Shown: in pieces, positions 59,327 to 64,000 of the stretch
How positions within the stretch are numbered: position 1 is the stretch's first letter
Layout of the letters: each line of letters starts with the position of its first letter
Source of the DNA: Lentisphaerota bacterium
GTDB taxonomy: Bacteria > Verrucomicrobiota > Lentisphaeria > Victivallales > Victivallaceae
Direction of reading: 5' to 3'
Length of the DNA: 64,000 nucleotides
Assembly: GCA_015061625.1 (NCBI GenBank)
Contig: SUWG01000007.1
Coordinates: forward strand, 62,001 to 126,000
Program-made: the position numbers and the translations under genes
Notes under the pieces: generated by a model
Database searches by the model: none
Told to the model about the DNA's origin: nothing
The model's input: only the letters and a program-made list of their open reading frames with translations

Positions 59327-62300
59327 TTAAAGCCGTTCAAATTTGTAGAGCCGGGTTTCGTATTTTCTCACATTCACGGTGAATTGAGTACCGTTGTTTT
59401 GAGTCGGTATTTCCTCACCGGTGATCAGGTCGGTCACTTTGGCCCGGAATGGCAGGTAAATGGTCTTTGCTCCGGCATTGTCCGCATGGATGAAACACGT
59501 TGCGCCATTGGTGCCGACAGCATCGTTGCTCTTTATCCAGATGTGGATCCCCGCCGCCGTGAAAAGTTCCCGGTAGAGATCGGCGGTCAATTCCGTGGAA
59601 GCCAGATATACCCGGCGGTGATCCGGATAATTTCTGACCACATAAGGTTGATTGCCCATGCCGACCGGGCGGAAAGGCATTTTGCCGGAAACCGATTCAA
59701 AGGTGAATCCGGTGACGCTTTGCATATTTTCCATGGAAAGCTGCCGGTTGTGGATGATACCTGCGCCCGGAGTGAAGATCACTGTCGCGCCATTTTTGCA
59801 AAGTTTGTTTTCGATCGCCTGCCGTATTTCATCAGTCAGATAGAAGCCGTTGACGATAACGAAACATTTGTACTGGCTGACCGGGAAATTATCCATCAGG
59901 ATATCTTCGAGCAAATAGGCATCGGTCTGCGCTCCGGAGCGGCCGGTATTCACCCGCAACAGGAAACTGCTGGCGTGGGTGATCTCGTGATTGTTTTCCA
60001 CCAGATAGGGGAGCGAATCAATGGAATAGAGCAATGCGACCTGCGGTTTGACCGGTTGGGCGGGGTTGAAATTGCCCTGGAAACAGCGGTTCAGGAATGC
60101 TCCGGCTTCGATCAAACCCTGATTACGGTAGGAGTTGCCGGTCAGGTCACAGGTGTAGATCGGGGTGCTGGTGACCAGACCGATCGCTGAATCCCGGAGC
60201 AGAACAGATACGCTCTGATAGAGGTTGTCAACGTGCCGGTGACTGGGGGTGGCATTGAGGAAGGTGCGGGTGTCATTTTCCTGAAAATAGGTCGCGCCGT
60301 GAAGTTTCAAACTGCTGATCGCCGCCATATTGCCGCCGGGCAGACCCAGTTTACGCAAATGGTAGTCGATCGGCCCGCTGAAGAAGTCGGCGGCTCCGGA
60401 AAGGTAGATCTTACGGAATGCCAGATGTCCGATAGTCTGCACCGGGAAACCGGCGTAAAAGAGCAGATATCCGCCGTAAATACCGACGATTTTGTTTCCG
60501 GCTTCGGCTTGGGCGGCCTGCAGAAATTCGATAGCGGCAGTTGCCACGGCATCGCTTTGACATTCGATATAATCGATGACTCTGGCTTCAGTTTCCGGAT
60601 TGCGGAACCAGGTATCGCTGGGCAGACGGCGTTCTGCGCCGCGCGGCACATTGATATTGGAAACATCCAGTGAATCACCGTATTTCTGACGGAGAAACTC
60701 CCGGAAGTAATCCCGCATTGCCACGCTGAAGTCGGCGTGCAGTTGCGGATTGGCCCACACGCCGGGATATTGCCATTCGCCGCCGTCGCAGAGTGATGAG
60801 AGGCGGTAACCGATCACGTTGGCCCGCAAAGGAGTGCTTTCGATATGACGGATAAAGGCCCGGATAAAGGCTTTGCCGTCTTCTCTCCATTGACGGGAAG
60901 CGGGACTGGCCAGATATTCATGATTCGTTTTGCCATCCAGATAGATGCTCTGGTCGGGATAGCGGCTGTGCCACCAGTAAGGTGCATCGATGCCGAATCC
61001 GAGAACTATTTTGATTTCGGGGAATGCCGCAGTAATCTGATTGATCCGGCGGGTGATAAAGGTGAAGTCATAACCATCTTCATTCCAGCCGGGAGTGGTC
61101 AATCCTTTGCCGACATTGGTGCCGACTCCGAACATGAAAATACGGTATCCGGCATCGTAATGTTCTCTGATGCGGTCGGGTATCTTGCTGAAAAAGATCA
61201 TATCATCGAATGCTTCACCATTGATGAAGATCACCGGACCATTGACGGTCTGGCGCACTTCGGAAGTCGGGTTGGGGCGCATATCGGGATTTTGTGAAAC
61301 TGTGAACGTCAATTCTTCTGCCGTAAGCGTATGGGTATCATCTCCGGAAAATTGGAGGATATAGGTGTCGCAGAGCAGTTTACCGGCAAAAATATCTTTG
61401 GAAATATGGATTTTGTCACCGTTATTCAAAGTGGTGTCAAAGTTGACATCTTCTTCGGCGATGACGATATTTCCGGCAACTGCCCGGAGGGTGATCCGGC
61501 TTTGCGGGGCGAGCAATCTGACTGCAGTAATGTCACACTCCAGATGGACACCGCCTTTGATGGGCGTGAGGGTCACATTTTCAGCGGAGAATTGGTTGCG
61601 CAGAGTAAAATTTTCGTAAGGCATCAGACACCAGCTGCCCCACGGCAGGATGGTGTAAGGGCCGATAACTTTGGGTGCGAAACTTTCACTTTGGGAGTAG
61701 AGGCGGGTTTTCCAGTCATCGGCCGGATCGCGGAGGGTGCGGAAAGTGCCGTCGGTATCGATTTTTATGACCGTACCGGAAGCGGTGACCAACTGGAAAT
61801 TGGCGAGCAGACCGCTGGCTTCACCGTTGTTTTCCAGATGGATGGCGATCAGGTTGCTGCCTTTCCGGAAGAATGAGGTGACATCTGCCACTCTGGGATT
61901 CTGCCAGGTCATTTCCTGCAGAGTAACTTTGCGGCCGTTGATGTAGAGGTCGAAACGGTCATCGGCAGTACCCTGAAAACGGCAATCCACGGGGATATCA
62001 TCGAGGATCACTTCCCGCTGGAAATATTGATGGCCTTTATTTCTGAAATTCACCTCATCGGCGATCCATGAAGCGGTCCAGTCATCGCCCTTTTCTTCGG
62101 GGATCTGGAGCAGTAAAAGGTCATTTAACTGTGTTTCAGACGAAAAAAAAAGGCAGGCCCCGTTTCCGGGGAGGGTGAATGTATATTTGTTCTCTCCGGG
62201 GGTGACAGTTACCGGGAGCGTGGCGACGGTCTGCCCCATGGCATTTTCGATGCGCAATTCCCCTTTGCCGGGGGAATTGCTGGAAAAGGTCATTTCATAA

Positions 62301-63280
62301 TCACGGTCAGGGGTGAGGTTATAGAAAGGACCGAAGTTTTTGCCGAAATTGATCAAGCCGGCCAGATTGTCTTTATCGGCAAATACGATGTCGCTGATTT
62401 CGACGGTACAGGGAACTGCCGGGGCGGAAATATCCATCCGGAATCCGGTGACGACACCTTTCCATGCGGAATAACGGCTCAAAGGTATGCGGATATCCTG
62501 ATATTCGCCGGTGAGGTTCACCCGGAAAGTGATCTTCTGTCTTTCGCTCAACTGGTTGTCGTTCTCGGTTTTGAAGTAGATGACAAAGCCGTAATTGCCC
62601 GGTTTGGAGGCTTTCAAACGGATGATGAGCGTGCCGAAGCGGGTACAATCCATATAAGTTGCCACCAGCGGTGAGGTGGAGTATTGGCTTTTGAAGTCAA
62701 GTTTCATTGCGCCGTCAACGACCGTTGCCGGGGCGGTCAGGGCACTGCGCCAATTCCATGCCGGAGTGCCGGCCGCTCCGAAGTGCCACTGGGTCGGCAG
62801 ATCGGCTTTGCCGGAAAATCTGACCTCTTTGCACCATGCTTTGGCTCCGGCGGGAATGGAGAAATCCATCCGGAATCCGGTGATCGTGCCTTTCCAGTTG
62901 GCATTGCGTGAACACTCAAAGGTCACGGTCTGCCATTCGCCGGTGGAGCGGAAGTAGAGGGAAAGTTTTTTACTTTCCGAATATTTCGGGTCGCTGTCGG
63001 TCGTGAAGTAACAGTGGATCGCCCGCTGACCGGCGGGGGCTTTGATCTGGATGGACAACTGGTTGTTATCCGCAGAGAAATTCACATTTTTGCGGACGAA
63101 GATCACCGTGCCGTTTCTGCTGGTGAAACAGGCCGCATTATCTTCGACCACCGGGGCGGAAACCACACCGGAAACATTATACATGGCCAATGCCGCCGGC
63201 AGATCATTCTGCCACACTTCGGCGGCGGTCAATGCGATCGCCGCCATACATGATGAGATCAAAAGAAGCAGTTTAGACAT
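59327..63280 (-). CDS. Large secreted glycoside-hydrolase-like protein (GH42/beta-galactosidase-like core)
   Basis: The 1317-aa protein has a signal peptide (MSKLLLLISSCMAAIALTAAE). Two similar beta-sandwich domains follow (WQTVTFECSRNANWKGTITGFRMDFS and YQDIRIPLSRYSAWKGVVTGFRMDIS mark the duplicated part), then a rhamnosidase-type jelly roll (ASWIADEVNFRN...FRKGSNLIAIHL). Residues about 700-1010 look like a TIM barrel (HYDAGYRIFMFGVG, YDFTFITRRINQIT, GGEWQYPGVW), and about 1080-1240 like the glutamine-amidotransferase-fold trimerisation domain of GH42. The catalytic acid pair cannot be assigned with certainty. It probably acts outside the cytosol on plant or mucin glycans, feeding the GH78 enzymes. 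The upstream pilin-like gene ends 21 bp before it. Confidence 0.65.
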   Translation of the reverse strand: MSKLLLLISSCMAAIALTAAEVWQNDLPAALAMYNVSGVVSAPVVEDNAACFTSRNGTVIFVRKNVNFSADNNQLSIQIKAPAGQRAIHCYFTTDSDPKYSESKKLSLYFRSTGEWQTVTFECSRNANWKGTITGFRMDFSIPAGAKAWCKEVRFSGKADLPTQWHFGAAGTPAWNWRSALTAPATVVDGAMKLDFKSQYSTSPLVATYMDCTRFGTLIIRLKASKPGNYGFVIYFKTENDNQLSERQKITFRVNLTGEYQDIRIPLSRYSAWKGVVTGFRMDISAPAVPCTVEISDIVFADKDNLAGLINFGKNFGPFYNLTPDRDYEMTFSSNSPGKGELRIENAMGQTVATLPVTVTPGENKYTFTLPGNGACLFFSSETQLNDLLLLQIPEEKGDDWTASWIADEVNFRNKGHQYFQREVILDDIPVDCRFQGTADDRFDLYINGRKVTLQEMTWQNPRVADVTSFFRKGSNLIAIHLENNGEASGLLANFQLVTASGTVIKIDTDGTFRTLRDPADDWKTRLYSQSESFAPKVIGPYTILPWGSWCLMPYENFTLRNQFSAENVTLTPIKGGVHLECDITAVRLLAPQSRITLRAVAGNIVIAEEDVNFDTTLNNGDKIHISKDIFAGKLLCDTYILQFSGDDTHTLTAEELTFTVSQNPDMRPNPTSEVRQTVNGPVIFINGEAFDDMIFFSKIPDRIREHYDAGYRIFMFGVGTNVGKGLTTPGWNEDGYDFTFITRRINQITAAFPEIKIVLGFGIDAPYWWHSRYPDQSIYLDGKTNHEYLASPASRQWREDGKAFIRAFIRHIESTPLRANVIGYRLSSLCDGGEWQYPGVWANPQLHADFSVAMRDYFREFLRQKYGDSLDVSNINVPRGAERRLPSDTWFRNPETEARVIDYIECQSDAVATAAIEFLQAAQAEAGNKIVGIYGGYLLFYAGFPVQTIGHLAFRKIYLSGAADFFSGPIDYHLRKLGLPGGNMAAISSLKLHGATYFQENDTRTFLNATPSHRHVDNLYQSVSVLLRDSAIGLVTSTPIYTCDLTGNSYRNQGLIEAGAFLNRCFQGNFNPAQPVKPQVALLYSIDSLPYLVENNHEITHASSFLLRVNTGRSGAQTDAYLLEDILMDNFPVSQYKCFVIVNGFYLTDEIRQAIENKLCKNGATVIFTPGAGIIHNRQLSMENMQSVTGFTFESVSGKMPFRPVGMGNQPYVVRNYPDHRRVYLASTELTADLYRELFTAAGIHIWIKSNDAVGTNGATCFIHADNAGAKTIYLPFRAKVTDLITGEEIPTQNNGTQFTVNVRKYETRLYKFERL

Positions 63281-63301
63281 TTTTTTCCCAATATATTTTA
63301 A

Positions 63302-64000
63302 TTATTTCTTGATCAGAGTGGAACCTTCACCGGTATAGTAGGCGGAAAGCGGACAAACGCTGCTGCCGTTGTAAACCGAATATTCGGATTTTGTATTGCC
63401 GCCCCACGGACGGATTATGTCTGTAGGTCTGAATGTGAGTACATGACCGGCAATGAAGAGGAAATTACCGGATTCGCCGTGTTTGAAGTTCGGATTGGCG
63501 TAACCGGATGAATCATAGGCATACAAGCAAGTCCGTGCGGCACTGGCGGCATTGCCGTTGGAAGCATCTGCCGCCAGAACGGTGATACTGGGTGAGCCTG
63601 GAGTATTGGGAATATGCACATAAGGCGTGTAACTTTGCAATTTGTAAAGCGGCATTGCGCCATTGACCGAAGCATTTGAGTTATAACTGAAAGCGTAATA
63701 ATTGAAATCACCATCATTTTCCAGATCACAATAAAATACACCGGGAGTCATTTGGATTCTGGCGTTGTTATCAGCGGCGGCTGCCAATTCTGTTTTTGAC
63801 GGGCCGCCGACATATTCTGACAGCAAACCGAGGGCACTGTAATTATATTCTGTGATGGTACCTTGCCGGTGGGTGAAAAATCCGTCATAGTTGTCAGCAT
63901 ACATTTGGGCGGCATTGCCGATTTGTTTCAAATTGTTGATACAACTGGCACTGCGGCCGCGTTCACGGGCGGAGTTGAGGGCGGGGAGCAGGATCGCCGC
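63302..64000 (-). CDS. Prepilin-type (DUF1559-like) protein, 5' partial
   Basis: The frame is open to the right edge, so the N-terminus is missing. The visible part (232 residues) begins AAILLPALNSARERGRSASC followed by INNLKQIGNAAQMYADNYDGFF, the standard sequence just after the FTLIELLVVIAIIAIL-type helix in PVC pilin-like proteins with DUF1559/SBP-like domains. The rest is a beta-rich domain with DASNGNAASAARTCLYAYDSSG, a HGESGNFLFIAGHV motif (the typical H-x-G-x-x-N-xx-F-x-D-G-H-V pattern with the Asp replaced by Ala) and a C-terminal YNGSSVCPLSAYYTGEG. Such proteins are massively expanded in Victivallales next to secreted hydrolases; function is unknown. Confidence 0.8.
   Translation of the reverse strand, partial: AAILLPALNSARERGRSASCINNLKQIGNAAQMYADNYDGFFTHRQGTITEYNYSALGLLSEYVGGPSKTELAAAADNNARIQMTPGVFYCDLENDGDFNYYAFSYNSNASVNGAMPLYKLQSYTPYVHIPNTPGSPSITVLAADASNGNAASAARTCLYAYDSSGYANPNFKHGESGNFLFIAGHVLTFRPTDIIRPWGGNTKSEYSVYNGSSVCPLSAYYTGEGSTLIKK

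Noticed and set aside
1-64000. Mobile elements, prophage, toxin-antitoxin or restriction systems
   Set aside because: I found no transposase, integrase, terminal inverted repeats, phage structural genes or defence-gene motifs on either strand.

Overview
The window reads as a chromosome segment of a Gram-negative, probably anaerobic bacterium of the Lentisphaerota/Verrucomicrobiota side of the PVC group (Victivallales-like). The pointers are an exosortase-associated TIGR04073-type small protein, a four-gene pseudopilin cluster resembling the Verrucomicrobia 'Verru_Chthon cassette', a DUF1559-like pilin fragment next to secreted carbohydrate enzymes, KdsB (Kdo for LPS), an Rnf complex with a TM1266-type regulator, and rhamnosidase-rich polysaccharide catabolism. 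This placement is inference from gene content; no rRNA is present. Coding density is high, there is no gap over 300 bp without a gene, and I see no insertion sequence, prophage or CRISPR array.

Layout. 1-10 kb: a partial PnuC-type vitamin transporter, an M24 peptidase, plsY, the TIGR04073 protein, ychF, an operon of DksA/TraR-type factor, lspA and NAD(P)H-hydrate repair enzyme, then comEC and a GT39-like glycosyltransferase on the minus strand. 10-18 kb: tRNA-Thr, which probably shares a transcript with a degenerate kinase; four pseudopilins of which the last is 1176 aa; thiN; and rpsU, which is only 55 codons. 18-24 kb (minus): a lipoprotein, murF, murE fused to an adenosylhomocysteinase-like domain, and mtaD, tightly coupled, preceded by a stand-alone Lrp/RAM-domain gene. 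24-30 kb: purD carrying an unusual membrane and PAET-repeat tail; an RND efflux pair divergent from a marR regulator. 30.8-36.4 kb: a TM1266-like regulator plus rnfABCDGE. 36.5-47 kb: TPR and repeat proteins, kdsB, a phosphatase-fold protein, malic enzyme, hflX and a 1329-aa periplasmic coiled-coil/TPR protein. 47-64 kb (all minus): two carbohydrate operons (esterase, GH13-GH133 debranching enzyme, D-aminoacylase; and two GH78 rhamnosidases with a PHP hydrolase), a 1317-aa secreted glycosidase-like protein and a pilin fragment cut by the window edge.

Regulation is unusually legible. At least fourteen promoters fit TTGNNN, 16-17 bp, TATATT-like, and three of them carry palindromes on or beside the promoter that look like operators (RND/marR, esterase operon, rhamnosidase operon). 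The best candidate for something undescribed is the MurE-SAHH-like fusion translationally coupled to an SAH/MTA deaminase. The PurD membrane fusion, the degenerate ComEC tail, the kinase lacking its catalytic Asp and the giant pseudopilin with AT-rich inserts are secondary leads.
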